Positions 7,069 to 14,827 of a DNA stretch of 26,615 nucleotides are shown piece by piece (position 1 is the stretch's first letter; every line of letters begins with the position of its first letter). Under the pieces are notes generated by a model that had not been told where the DNA came from, did no database searches, and saw only the letters and a program-made list of their open reading frames with translations. Made by a program: the position numbers and the translations under genes. The stretch is from Clostridium disporicum (GTDB lineage Bacteria > Bacillota > Clostridia > Clostridiales > Clostridiaceae): assembly GCF_001405015.1 (NCBI RefSeq), contig NZ_CYZX01000018.1, positions 1-26,615 of the forward strand, written 5' to 3'.

Positions 7069-7696
7069 AATGCTTTAAAAGTACTGTTAATGGAGTATTG
7101 TTAGGTAAATCATTAATATTAATTTCAGAGGAGTTTACATTATAAATATTTTTAGATTTAGATATAAAATCTAAAGGACCATCAAAATAAAAGTCATACT
7201 TATTACATTTATAGCACATAGGGATAATATATTTAGGAGTAAGTAGTTCAGATAGCTTATAACTTTCATTACCATTTAAACAAAGATTCCAACCAATAGG
7301 CAAGAATAAAATATCTACATTTTTTAGTATATTTATAATTTCTTCATTAAGAAAATGTCCTAAATATCCAAGATGGCATATTCTTAATTTATCTACTTCA
7401 TAAAGATATATATAGTTTTTACCACGTTTTAATCCTGATACATTATCACTGTAGGATAAATATCCTTTAATTTTAATGCTATTTTCACAATATACTTCAT
7501 CTCTAGTGATTATTTTAGCACCATACTTACTCAAATCAAAATTACTTATTTTATGAAAATCTTTGCTAAAGGTTATTATATCAAAAGTAGTATCAAAATC
7601 TAAAAGTTCTAATGGAGTAAATGGATCTATGAGAATTTTTTTGGATAAAGATGTTTTTATTAAAAATGAACTATTTCCTAACCATTTAATCTGCAT
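7067..7696 (-). CDS. MBL-fold protein with lost zinc ligands
   Basis: This 209-residue protein aligns by eye with the UlaG-like metallo-beta-lactamase-fold family: MQIKWLGNSSFLI at the start, LIDPF, the KGYLSYSDN..GLKRGKN segment, RICHLGYLGH, and a C-terminal PKYIIPMCYKC. Active relatives read HSCFL, SHDHYDH, CHLGDLGH and MHYKT at these places. Here they are NSSFL, SKDFHKI (residues 44-50), CHLGYLGH (107-114) and MCYKC (160-164). All the HxHxDH ligands, the bridging Asp and the last His are replaced. Zinc-dependent hydrolysis is therefore unlikely. The frame is intact and the C-terminal fold is complete. It is convergent with ferredoxin and divergent from ctsR. Function unknown. Confidence 0.75.
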   Translation of the reverse strand: MQIKWLGNSSFLIKTSLSKKILIDPFTPLELLDFDTTFDIITFSKDFHKISNFDLSKYGAKIITRDEVYCENSIKIKGYLSYSDNVSGLKRGKNYIYLYEVDKLRICHLGYLGHFLNEEIINILKNVDILFLPIGWNLCLNGNESYKLSELLTPKYIIPMCYKCNKYDFYFDGPLDFISKSKNIYNVNSSEININDLPNNTPLTVLLKH

Positions 7697-7812
7697 TTAT
7701 TATCACATCCTAGAATCTTGTTAAATATCTATATTTTAAGAGTATTGACTAAATAAAATCTAAATATTACAGAATTTAAATGAATTTTTTATATAAGGGA
7801 AAACTTTAAACA

Positions 7813-7841
7813 TAGACACTAAAAAAATATTTGTATATAAT
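7813..7841 (+). promoter_or_regulatory. Promoter of ctsR-clpC
   Basis: The -35 TAGACA (7813-7818) and -10 TATAAT (7836-7841) are separated by exactly 17 bp. The CtsR operator begins three bases downstream, covering the expected transcription start. Confidence 0.75.
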
Positions 7842-7844
7842 TAA

Positions 7845-7861
7845 AGTCAAAGAAAGTCAAA
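7845..7861 (+). promoter_or_regulatory. CtsR operator (tandem heptads)
   Basis: Two direct AGTCAAA heptads (7845-7851 and 7855-7861) are separated by GAA. This matches the CtsR consensus RGTCAAA-NAN-RGTCAAA without mismatch. It overlaps the transcription start of ctsR-clpC, so the operon should be repressed by its own first product and released by heat or protein stress. Confidence 0.9.
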
Positions 7862-7882
7862 GATGTTTAGGAAGGTGTTTTT

Positions 7883-8338
7883 ATGGCAAGAATATCAGAT
7901 GGTATAGCCGAATTTTTAAATAATATGATTGAGGAAAAAACCAGTAAGGAAATAATAATCCAGAGAAATGATTTAGCAGATAAATTTAATTGTGCTCCAT
8001 CACAGATTAACTATGTATTGACTACTAGATTTAGTCACGAAAAAGGATATATTATCGAAAGCAGAAGAGGTGGTGGAGGCTATATAGTAATCAAGAAAAT
8101 ATCAAATGATAATAATGAAAAGATTGCTATGATGCTTAATGAAGCTATTGGTAAAAGTATAACTTACCAAGGTGCATTATCTTTAATTAATTATTTATTA
8201 GAGTTGAATCTAGTAACTGAAAGAGAATGTGATCTTATTAAAATGTCTGTAAATGATAGAATTTTAACATCTGTAGAAGATAAAAATAAGGTTAGAGCAG
8301 ATATTTTAAGGGGTATGATAGCAGTTATTTTATCATAA
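7883..8338 (+). CDS. ctsR: Transcriptional repressor CtsR
   Basis: This 151-residue repressor of class III heat-shock genes has an N-terminal winged helix-turn-helix (about 1-75) and a C-terminal dimerisation domain. The glycine-rich wing R61-R62-G63-G64-G65-G66-Y is the DNA minor-groove-contacting signature. R62 corresponds to the arginine reported as a McsB phosphorylation site in Geobacillus. Length is normal. AGGAAGGTG lies just upstream of the ATG. The preceding operator shows autoregulation. In most Firmicutes ctsR is followed by mcsA, mcsB and clpC. Here only 76 non-coding bases separate it from clpC, so the adaptor and arginine kinase are missing from this operon. Confidence 0.97.
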   Translation: MARISDGIAEFLNNMIEEKTSKEIIIQRNDLADKFNCAPSQINYVLTTRFSHEKGYIIESRRGGGGYIVIKKISNDNNEKIAMMLNEAIGKSITYQGALSLINYLLELNLVTERECDLIKMSVNDRILTSVEDKNKVRADILRGMIAVILS

Positions 8339-8414
8339 TAATTAATATAAATTTAAAATTAATGGTTAATTAATTTTATATAAATTATAACCTAGGGTAT
8401 GGAGGTGTAAGAAA

Positions 8415-10853
8415 ATGATATTTGGGAGGTTTACAGAAAGGGCACAAATAGTTTTAATAGAAGCACAACAAGAATCTCAAAAGTTTAAGCATGGATATAT
8501 AGGAACTGAACATGTACTTTTAGGGATATTAAAAGAAAATGGATACGCTAGTCAATTATTAACTACTAAAGGATTGACTATAGATAAAGTTAGAGGGCTT
8601 ACAGAAGAGTATTTAGGATTTGGAGATGAAGAGATATTATCAGGAGATATATTATTAACGCCTAGAACAAAGAGATTATTTGATGATAGTTTAGAAGTGG
8701 CAAGAAAATACGGACAAAATTTTATTACACCAGAACATATTCTATTATCATTGATTAACGATGGAGAAGGTGTAGCTTATGCTATTCTTACAAGTTGTAA
8801 GGCTGATATCAATTCAATGAAAGATGATTTAGAAAAATACATTATGGGAAGCGAATTAAAAGAAGTAAAAAAGCCAGCTTCAAAAGAAAAGAAAAACAAT
8901 AAAACTCCTATGTTAGATCAATTTAGTAGAGATTTAACTCAATTAGCAAAAGATCAAAAATTAGATCCTGTAGTAGGAAGAGATGCTGAAACACAAAGAG
9001 TGTTAGAGATTCTATGTAGGAGAGTTAAAAATAATCCATGTTTAATTGGTGAACCAGGAGTTGGAAAAACAGCTGTAATAGAAGGATTAGCTCAAAGAAT
9101 TGTACTAGGAGATATTCCAGAAAGTCTAAAAGATAAAAGAATTTTAACGTTAGATATTACTGCTATGGTTGCTGGTGCAAAATATAGAGGTGAATTTGAA
9201 GATAGATTAAAGAAAATTATGGCCGAGTTACGACAAGAAGAGGACATTATTGTATTTATAGATGAGATACACACTATAGTAGGAGCTGGAGGAGCAGAAG
9301 GAGCTATAGATGCGTCTAATATTTTAAAGCCTGCATTAGCAAGAGGAGAAATAAAATGTATTGGTGCAACTACAATAGATGAATATAGAAAGCATATAGA
9401 AAAAGATGCAGCTTTAGAAAGAAGATTTCAACCAGTAAATATTGAGGAACCATCACCAGAGGATACATTAAAGATATTATTTGGACTTAGGGATAAATAT
9501 GAGTCACATCATAAAGTTAAAATAACTGATGAAGCTTTAAAAATGGCAGTTAGCTTAGGTGAAAGATATATAAATGATAGATATATGCCAGATAAGGCTA
9601 TAGATTTGATTGATGAAGCTGCAGCAAAGGTAAGAATATCTAAACTAACGTTACCACCTGAAATAAAAGAAAAAGAGGTGGCTATAGAAAAGGCTATAAA
9701 TGAAAAAGAAGATGCTATAAAAAATCAAGATTTTGAAAAGGCAGCTAATTTAAGAGATAAAGAAAAACGATTGAGAGATGAGTTCTATGAGATTCAGAAT
9801 AGATGGAATACAAAGAATTGTTCAGAAGTTTATCTTGTAGATGAAGAAGATATTGCTAAGGTTGTATCAACCTGGACTAAGGTTCCTATATCAAGACTTA
9901 CAGAAAAAGAATCAGATAGACTTTTGCATTTAGAGGATATATTAAAAAGTAAAGTTATTGGTCAAGATGAAGCTATAAGTGCTATATCTAGAGCTGTAAA
10001 AAGAGCTAGAATAGGGCTTAAAGATCCTAATAGACCTATAGGAACATTTATATTCTGTGGGCCAACAGGTGTTGGAAAAACTGAGTTATCAAAAGCATTA
10101 GCTGAAGCTATGTTTGGTAATATGAATAATCTTATAAGATTAGATATGTCTGAATACATGGAAAAGCATTCAGTTTCACGACTTATAGGATCTCCTCCAG
10201 GATATATAGGGTATGACGAAGGCGGGCAATTATCAGAAGCTGTTAGAAGAAAACCATATTCTGTAGTGTTATTAGATGAAATAGAAAAGGCTCATCCAGA
10301 TATATTTAATATTTTACTTCAAATTATGGAAGATGGAAGATTAACAGATAGTAAAGGTAAGATGATTAGCTTCAAGAATACTATAATTATAATGACATCT
10401 AATGTAGGAGCTGAAAATATTAAAAAGCAAAAACAGGTCGGTTTTGCTTCAAATAAAGATACTGGTAAAGCAGAATATGAAAAGATGAAAGAAGTAATAG
10501 AAGGTGCATTGAAAAAAGCCTTTAGACCAGAATTTTTAAATAGATTAGATGAAATAATAATATTTAATCAATTAAATGAAGATAGTATATTAAAAATTGT
10601 AGATATAATGATAAACGAGACAATGGGAAGGTTAAAAGAAAAGAACATATTTATTGATTATGATAAAGATTTAAGTAAATTTATTGCTGAAAAAAATAAG
10701 GAAAAAGATTTTGGTGCACGACCTTTAAGAAGAATAATTACTCGAGAAATTGAAGATAAATTGAGTGATGAAATAATTAAAGGTGATATAGTTGATGGAG
10801 ATAAACTTCTTATTCAATGTAATGAGCAAGGTATAGAGTTTGCACATAAATAA
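8415..10853 (+). CDS. clpC: ATP-dependent Clp protease ATPase subunit ClpC
   Basis: This 812-residue class I AAA+ unfoldase feeds proteins to ClpP. Order of domains: N-domain with two repeats (1-145), AAA1 with Walker A GEPGVGKT (212-219) and DEIHTIVG, a UVR/middle helical region (about 425-460), and AAA2 with Walker A GPTGVGKT (549-556). The ClpP-docking VGF loop is at 675-677. The N-domain keeps E32 and a Glu at 107, matching the two Glu that bind phosphoarginine in Bacillus ClpC, although mcsB is not next to the gene. The ribosome binding site GGAGGTG (8401-8407) lies seven bases before the ATG. It is the second and last gene of the CtsR-controlled operon and ends at a terminator. Confidence 0.97.
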   Translation: MIFGRFTERAQIVLIEAQQESQKFKHGYIGTEHVLLGILKENGYASQLLTTKGLTIDKVRGLTEEYLGFGDEEILSGDILLTPRTKRLFDDSLEVARKYGQNFITPEHILLSLINDGEGVAYAILTSCKADINSMKDDLEKYIMGSELKEVKKPASKEKKNNKTPMLDQFSRDLTQLAKDQKLDPVVGRDAETQRVLEILCRRVKNNPCLIGEPGVGKTAVIEGLAQRIVLGDIPESLKDKRILTLDITAMVAGAKYRGEFEDRLKKIMAELRQEEDIIVFIDEIHTIVGAGGAEGAIDASNILKPALARGEIKCIGATTIDEYRKHIEKDAALERRFQPVNIEEPSPEDTLKILFGLRDKYESHHKVKITDEALKMAVSLGERYINDRYMPDKAIDLIDEAAAKVRISKLTLPPEIKEKEVAIEKAINEKEDAIKNQDFEKAANLRDKEKRLRDEFYEIQNRWNTKNCSEVYLVDEEDIAKVVSTWTKVPISRLTEKESDRLLHLEDILKSKVIGQDEAISAISRAVKRARIGLKDPNRPIGTFIFCGPTGVGKTELSKALAEAMFGNMNNLIRLDMSEYMEKHSVSRLIGSPPGYIGYDEGGQLSEAVRRKPYSVVLLDEIEKAHPDIFNILLQIMEDGRLTDSKGKMISFKNTIIIMTSNVGAENIKKQKQVGFASNKDTGKAEYEKMKEVIEGALKKAFRPEFLNRLDEIIIFNQLNEDSILKIVDIMINETMGRLKEKNIFIDYDKDLSKFIAEKNKEKDFGARPLRRIITREIEDKLSDEIIKGDIVDGDKLLIQCNEQGIEFAHK

Positions 10854-10935
10854 ATACTAATCTATATAGTATTTTTATGAGTAGTTATAACTAAATATAA
10901 ATTATTAAATATTTTTTAGGTTTAATAATTAATTT

Positions 10936-10971
10936 GAAGAAGCTTAGATTATAAATTTAAGCTTCTTTTTT
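10936..10971 (+). terminator. Terminator of ctsR-clpC
   Basis: AGAAGCTTA (10938-10946) pairs with TAAGCTTCT (10958-10966), and a T-run follows. The hairpin is about 85 bases after the clpC stop. The rest of the 10854-11087 gap is AT-rich; I see only this hairpin and the gapN ribosome binding site. Confidence 0.85.
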
Positions 10972-11087
10972 ATTTTAATAATTTATATCTAAATTTAATT
11001 ATGGATAAGTTTATCTTATGTTAAATAATAAAAGTGAAATAGGTGGGAGAAAATAAATAATAAATTAATAGGGAGGAGAATAATCAT

Positions 11088-12554
11088 ATGTTTAGTAATT
11101 TAATCGGACAAGAGAGAAAGTTTAGAAATTTAATTAATGGGAAATGGTGTGATAGCAAAAGTGGCAGCTTTATAGAGATTAAATCGCCAACAGACGGCAA
11201 AGTAGTTGGAAAGATACCAGCAATGACAAAGGAAGAGGTAAATGATGTAGTTATGATAGCACAAAAAGCACATAACAAGTGGAAAGATGTACCTATAAAT
11301 GAAAAATCAAAAATTCTTTATAAAGTTGCAGACATATTACAAGAGAGAATAGATGAGTTATCTGATATTATTATAAGAGAGATTGCTAAAGATAGAAAAA
11401 GCGCTGAGTCCGAAATTAACAGAACTGCTGATTACATAAGATTTACTGCTGATACAGCTAAAAATATGTTTGGAGAAACTATAGTAAGTGATAGCTTTCC
11501 TGGATTTGATAAAAATAAAATATCTGTTGTTACTAGAGAGTCAATGGGAGTAGTTCTTGCAATTTCTCCGTTTAATTATCCTATAAATTTATCAGCTTCT
11601 AAAATAGCACCAGCATTAATAGCTGGGAATACCGTAGTATTAAAACCTGCTACACAAGGTAGTCTTTGTGGATTATATTTAGCAAAAGTTTTTGATGAAG
11701 CTGGAGTTCCAGCTGGTGTTCTAAATACTGTAACAGGAAGAGGAAGTGAAATAGGAGATTATATAGTAACTCATCCAGAGATAGATTTTATTAACTTTAC
11801 AGGAAGTACTGAAGTTGGAATGAGAATAGCAAGTATAACAAGTATGGTTCCATTGTTAATGGAATTAGGTGGGAAAGATGCAGCAATTGTATTAGATGAT
11901 GCAGACCTTGATTTAGCAGCAGCTAATATAGTAGCTGGAGCATATTCTTATTCAGGACAACGTTGTACTGCTGTTAAGAGAATATTAGTAGTTGATAAAG
12001 TTGCAGATGAATTGGCAGATAAGATTAAAAGAAAGGTATTAGAGCTTAAGGTAGGAAATCCGACAGATGAAGGAGTAACTATAACTCCATTAATTGATGA
12101 TAAAGCAGCTGATTTTGTGTGGGAACTTATAGAGGATGCTAGAGAAAAAGGAGCACATTTGTTAGCTGGTGGAAAGAGAGAAAATAATATTATATATCCA
12201 ACTTTATTCGATTATGTTACTGAGGACATGAGATTAGCATGGGAAGAGCCATTTGGACCAGTTTTGCCGATTATTAGAGTAAAAGATAAAGAGGAAGCCA
12301 TATTAATAGCCAATAAATCTGAATATGGGTTGCAGGCATCAGTATTTACTAAAAATATAGATGAAGCTTTTTATATAGCAGATAAGTTAGAAGTAGGAAC
12401 TGTTCAAATTAATAATAAACCAGAAAGAGGCCCAGATCATTTTCCGTTTTCAGGTGTAAAAGCATCAGGAATAGGTACTCAAGGAATTAGATATTCTATA
12501 GAAGCAATGTCAAGAAGAAAGGGAGTTATAATTAATTTAAATAATCGTAATTAA
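11088..12554 (+). CDS. gapN: NADP-dependent non-phosphorylating glyceraldehyde-3-phosphate dehydrogenase
   Basis: This 488-residue aldehyde dehydrogenase superfamily enzyme oxidises glyceraldehyde 3-phosphate directly to 3-phosphoglycerate, making NADPH and bypassing the ATP-forming step. Seen: N-terminal NLINGKW, ISPFNYPINLSASKIAPAL, the cofactor segment FTGSTEVG, catalytic Glu in MELGGKDA and catalytic Cys in YSGQRCTAVKR. Also seen is NKPERGPDHFPFSGVKASG, where the R and the GPDHFPF stretch are typical of GapN rather than general aldehyde dehydrogenases. GGGAGGAG (11071-11078) lies nine bases before the ATG. It is monocistronic, with a terminator on each side. The physiological role as an NADPH source is known for the family. 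Confidence 0.92.
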   Translation: MFSNLIGQERKFRNLINGKWCDSKSGSFIEIKSPTDGKVVGKIPAMTKEEVNDVVMIAQKAHNKWKDVPINEKSKILYKVADILQERIDELSDIIIREIAKDRKSAESEINRTADYIRFTADTAKNMFGETIVSDSFPGFDKNKISVVTRESMGVVLAISPFNYPINLSASKIAPALIAGNTVVLKPATQGSLCGLYLAKVFDEAGVPAGVLNTVTGRGSEIGDYIVTHPEIDFINFTGSTEVGMRIASITSMVPLLMELGGKDAAIVLDDADLDLAAANIVAGAYSYSGQRCTAVKRILVVDKVADELADKIKRKVLELKVGNPTDEGVTITPLIDDKAADFVWELIEDAREKGAHLLAGGKRENNIIYPTLFDYVTEDMRLAWEEPFGPVLPIIRVKDKEEAILIANKSEYGLQASVFTKNIDEAFYIADKLEVGTVQINNKPERGPDHFPFSGVKASGIGTQGIRYSIEAMSRRKGVIINLNNRN

Positions 12555-12563
12555 TGAAAGTTA

Positions 12564-12590
12564 AAATAAATAAATAAATAAATAAATAAA
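12564..12590. repeat. (AAAT)n tetranucleotide tract
   Basis: Six and three-quarter perfect AAAT units lie immediately before the bidirectional terminator downstream of gapN. On the minus strand it supplies a TTTA-rich tail to that terminator. It is non-coding. Confidence 0.9.
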
Positions 12591-12610
12591 GCCAGCTTAT
12601 GCTGGCTTTA
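12587..12610. terminator. Bidirectional terminator between gapN and glutaredoxin
   Basis: TAAAGCCAGC (12587-12596) and GCTGGCTTTA (12601-12610) are perfectly complementary around a TTAT loop. The AAAT tract acts as a U-rich tail on the minus strand. The plus-strand tail is weak. Confidence 0.75.
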
Positions 12611-12655
12611 AAACTTATAGTTTTTATGTTTTAAACTTGTAATTGTCAATTGAAA

Positions 12656-12883
12656 TTAAGCATTAAGTGCAGTATCAATTGCAGGCTTATCAAAACCTAT
12701 TATGATAGTTCCATTTACATCTAAAACAGGAACTCCCATTTGTTTAGATTTTTTTATCATTTCTTCTCTAGCAACCATATCCTCTTGAACATTTAATTCT
12801 TCAAACTCGATTCCTTTTGATTTTAAATAGCTCTTAGCTTTATCACACCAAGGACAAGTATTAGTTGAATAAACTTTAACCAT
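12656..12883 (-). CDS. Glutaredoxin-family protein (CPWC, NrdH/YruB-like)
   Basis: This 75-residue thioredoxin-fold protein has the redox motif CPWC (C10-C13) after the first strand. GVPVLDV contains the cis-proline loop, and GFDK is in the position of the GFD/GF segment of small glutaredoxins. Length agrees with the short NrdH/YruB-type glutaredoxins found in clostridia. It likely reduces disulfides or supplies electrons to a partner enzyme; the partner is not visible here. AGGAGG is just upstream of the ATG on the minus strand. It may be co-transcribed with the 53-aa gene 62 bases upstream. It converges on gapN through the shared terminator. Confidence 0.9.
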   Translation of the reverse strand: MVKVYSTNTCPWCDKAKSYLKSKGIEFEELNVQEDMVAREEMIKKSKQMGVPVLDVNGTIIIGFDKPAIDTALNA

Positions 12884-12945
12884 AAAGTACCTCCTAAAAT
12901 AGTAATCTTAATACTAATATATCATATAATATATATTATAAATAG

Positions 12946-13107
12946 TTATTTAATCATATTACTATTATCTAAGTTAGAATTTATAACCATATTTTCTAAA
13001 GAGGAATCTGTAAAATTATCAAGATAATCATTACTCATATCTTTTGGTCTATAATCAGTTAGTATATTTTTACCGTTTATATTATCATAATAAGATTTTG
13101 AAAACAT
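12946..13107 (-). CDS. Small acidic, Asn/Asp/Ser-rich protein of unknown function
   Basis: I do not recognise this 53-residue protein. The start at 13107 is preferred because AGGAG lies eight bases upstream on the minus strand; a longer reading to 13191 adds a hydrophobic segment but has no good ribosome binding site. The protein is polar, rich in N, D and S, with no cysteine and no membrane segment. NGKNILTDYRPKDMSNDYL is its most distinct stretch. It sits between glutaredoxin (downstream, same strand) and the divergent nagR. It could be a small cytosolic or spore-associated protein, or a chance frame. The ribosome binding site argues for a gene. Confidence 0.5.
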   Translation of the reverse strand: MFSKSYYDNINGKNILTDYRPKDMSNDYLDNFTDSSLENMVINSNLDNSNMIK

Positions 13108-13177
13108 AATAACATCTCCTAAACTTTTTATAATTAGTATTAGTAAGTTTAATAAAAATATACAAAGATTTTTTATA

Positions 13178-13193
13178 ACTGGTATAGACATCT
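13178..13193 (+). promoter_or_regulatory. dre-like operator of the NagR/DasR/YvoA family
   Basis: ACTGGTATAGACATCT matches the known 16-bp dre consensus ACTGGTCTAGACCACT at 13 positions. Its right half contains the -35 hexamer of the nagR promoter, so a bound repressor would block RNA polymerase. Autoregulation by the GntR/UTRA protein just downstream is the natural inference. Confidence 0.75.
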
Positions 13194-13213
13194 ATAATTC
13201 TGAACGTTATAAT
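13185..13213 (+). promoter_or_regulatory. Promoter of nagR-nagB
   Basis: The -35 TAGACA (13185-13190) and -10 TATAAT (13208-13213) are separated by 17 bp. The transcription start would lie very close to the AGGAGG of nagR, giving a very short leader. Confidence 0.75.
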
Positions 13214-13232
13214 ATGATTAGGAGGCGATACT

Positions 13233-13955
13233 ATGATTGATAAGAATAGTCCTATACCGGTATACTTCCAATTAAAAAATGACTTAGTTAAAAAAATTGC
13301 ACAAGGTCTTTGGAAACCTGGTGAATGTATAGCCAGCGAAAGAGAATTATGTGAAATCTATGGCGTAAGCAGAATGACTATAAGACAAGCTATAGGGGAA
13401 TTAGTTCAAGAAGGAGTTTTAACTAGATTAAAAGGTAAAGGTACTTTTGTATGTGAGCAAACTGTAAAACAACAAGATATGATGAGTTTTACAGAGATGA
13501 TAAAGCAAACTGGTAGAGAGTTGAGAACAGAAGTTATTAACTTCGATATTATAGATACACCAGATGATATGCAAGATACTTTTATGCTAGATAAGGTTTA
13601 TAAGATTGAACGAAGAAGAATAGTTGATAATGAATGTATAGCAGTAGAGACTGTATTTATACCTGTAGATTATTGTGGTCATATTAATAATGAGATGTTA
13701 AAAGGATCATTATATAAAATTTTAGAGCATTTTGGATATTCAATAAGTAATTCTACTTCATCTATAGTAGCTGTTGATATAACAGATGAAATAAAAGAAA
13801 AGTTTGATACTAAAGAGAATTTTCCAGTGCTTAAGATAATAGGAAAAACTTTTGTTAATAAAAATAAAGTATTATTTATTGAAGAGGCATTATATAGATC
13901 AGATAAGTTTACATTACAAGTGAATATTTCACGTAGAGAGGGAGAGATTATATGA
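13233..13955 (+). CDS. nagR: GntR/HutC-family regulator of amino-sugar use (NagR-like)
   Basis: This 240-residue protein has an N-terminal GntR winged helix (about 1-72: PIPVYFQLK, GECIASERELCEIYGVSRMTIRQAI, RLKGKGTFV). A C-terminal UTRA ligand domain (about 90-235) includes VETVFIPVDYC. The arrangement is that of NagR/YvoA, which senses glucosamine-6-phosphate or N-acetylglucosamine-6-phosphate. The dre-like site over its own promoter and the overlap with nagB support this role. ATTAGGAGGCG precedes the ATG. The stop overlaps the nagB start in ATGA, so the two are translationally coupled. The usual partner nagA is not in this operon. Confidence 0.9.
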   Translation: MIDKNSPIPVYFQLKNDLVKKIAQGLWKPGECIASERELCEIYGVSRMTIRQAIGELVQEGVLTRLKGKGTFVCEQTVKQQDMMSFTEMIKQTGRELRTEVINFDIIDTPDDMQDTFMLDKVYKIERRRIVDNECIAVETVFIPVDYCGHINNEMLKGSLYKILEHFGYSISNSTSSIVAVDITDEIKEKFDTKENFPVLKIIGKTFVNKNKVLFIEEALYRSDKFTLQVNISRREGEII

Positions 13956-14680
13956 AATTAATAGTTACTAAAAATTATGAAGAATTAAGTAAAGTTGCAG
14001 CAGACGAGTTTGCTAAAGTTATAATAGAGAAACCAGAAGCAGTTTTAGGACTAGCTACTGGAGGATCACCAGTGGGAATGTATAAAGAGTTAATAGCTAA
14101 GTGTAAAAATAATGAATTAGATTTTTCTAAATGTACTTCAATAAACTTAGACGAATATATTGGATTAAATCCAGAGCATGAGCAAAGCTACAGAAATTTC
14201 ATGAATACTAATTTATTCAATCACATAAATATTGATAAAGCTAAGACTTTTGTACCAAATGGATTAGCAGAAAATTTAGAAGAAGAATGTAAGAATTATG
14301 ATAAGAAAATTGAGGAACTTGGCGGAATAGATGTTCAATTATTAGGTATTGGAAACAATGGACATATTGCATTTAACGAACCAGGAGAAGAATTATCAGC
14401 AGGAACTCATATAATTTCATTAACAGAAAGCACTATAGAAGCAAATGCTAGATTCTTTGATTCAATTGATGAAGTTCCAAGAAAAGCATTAACTATGGGA
14501 CTAGGCGGAATTATGAAAGCTAAAAAAATAATCTTAATAGCGTCAGGTGAAGGAAAAGCAGAAGCTATTAAAGGATTATTCTCAGGAAAGATTACAACTG
14601 ATAATCCAGCTACAATGCTACAAATGCATAGAGATGTAGTTGTTATAATTGATGAAGCGGCAGCAAAATTAATAAAATAA
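13952..14680 (+). CDS. nagB: Glucosamine-6-phosphate deaminase
   Basis: This 242-residue enzyme converts glucosamine 6-phosphate to fructose 6-phosphate and ammonia. It links amino-sugar catabolism to glycolysis in the cytoplasm. Visible signatures: LGLATGGSPVGMYKEL (phosphate-binding loop), SINLDEYIGL with the catalytic Asp, and the GIGNNGHIAFNEPG motif with the catalytic His. Length matches the short, non-allosteric Gram-positive type rather than the 266-residue E. coli enzyme. Start ATG overlaps the nagR stop; GAGGGAG lies just upstream inside nagR. It is followed by a strong terminator, so the operon is nagR-nagB only. Confidence 0.97.
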   Translation: MKLIVTKNYEELSKVAADEFAKVIIEKPEAVLGLATGGSPVGMYKELIAKCKNNELDFSKCTSINLDEYIGLNPEHEQSYRNFMNTNLFNHINIDKAKTFVPNGLAENLEEECKNYDKKIEELGGIDVQLLGIGNNGHIAFNEPGEELSAGTHIISLTESTIEANARFFDSIDEVPRKALTMGLGGIMKAKKIILIASGEGKAEAIKGLFSGKITTDNPATMLQMHRDVVVIIDEAAAKLIK

Positions 14681-14691
14681 TTATCATTTAT

Positions 14692-14728
14692 AAAAAATCA
14701 TCGTTAATATTTTTAACGATGATTTTTT
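14692..14728 (+). terminator. Terminator of nagR-nagB
   Basis: A 14-bp perfect stem pairs AAAATCATCGTTAA (14694-14707) with TTAACGATGATTTT (14713-14726) around a TATTT loop. A T-run follows. Confidence 0.9.
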
Positions 14729-14827
14729 GTATTTTGTATATTTTTTTATTTTAATTATGATATATTAGAAAGAGTGAAATAAGTTAAGAATACTAATATA
14801 TAAGTACAACAGAAGTGGTGAATCGGT

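Noticed and set aside
8339..8414. Possible remnant of mcsA or mcsB between ctsR and clpC
   Set aside because: The gap is 76 bases, AT-rich, and holds only the clpC ribosome binding site. No cysteine motifs or kinase fragments are readable.
10990..11020. GATAA-GT-TTATC palindrome upstream of gapN as an operator
   Set aside because: Five-base arms in very AT-rich DNA are expected by chance, and no promoter fits clearly around it.
13108..13191. Extension of the 53-aa minus-strand gene to 13191 as a membrane-anchored protein
   Set aside because: No ribosome binding site at the upstream start. The extension would overlap the divergent nagR operator, and AGGAG clearly fits the ATG at 13107.
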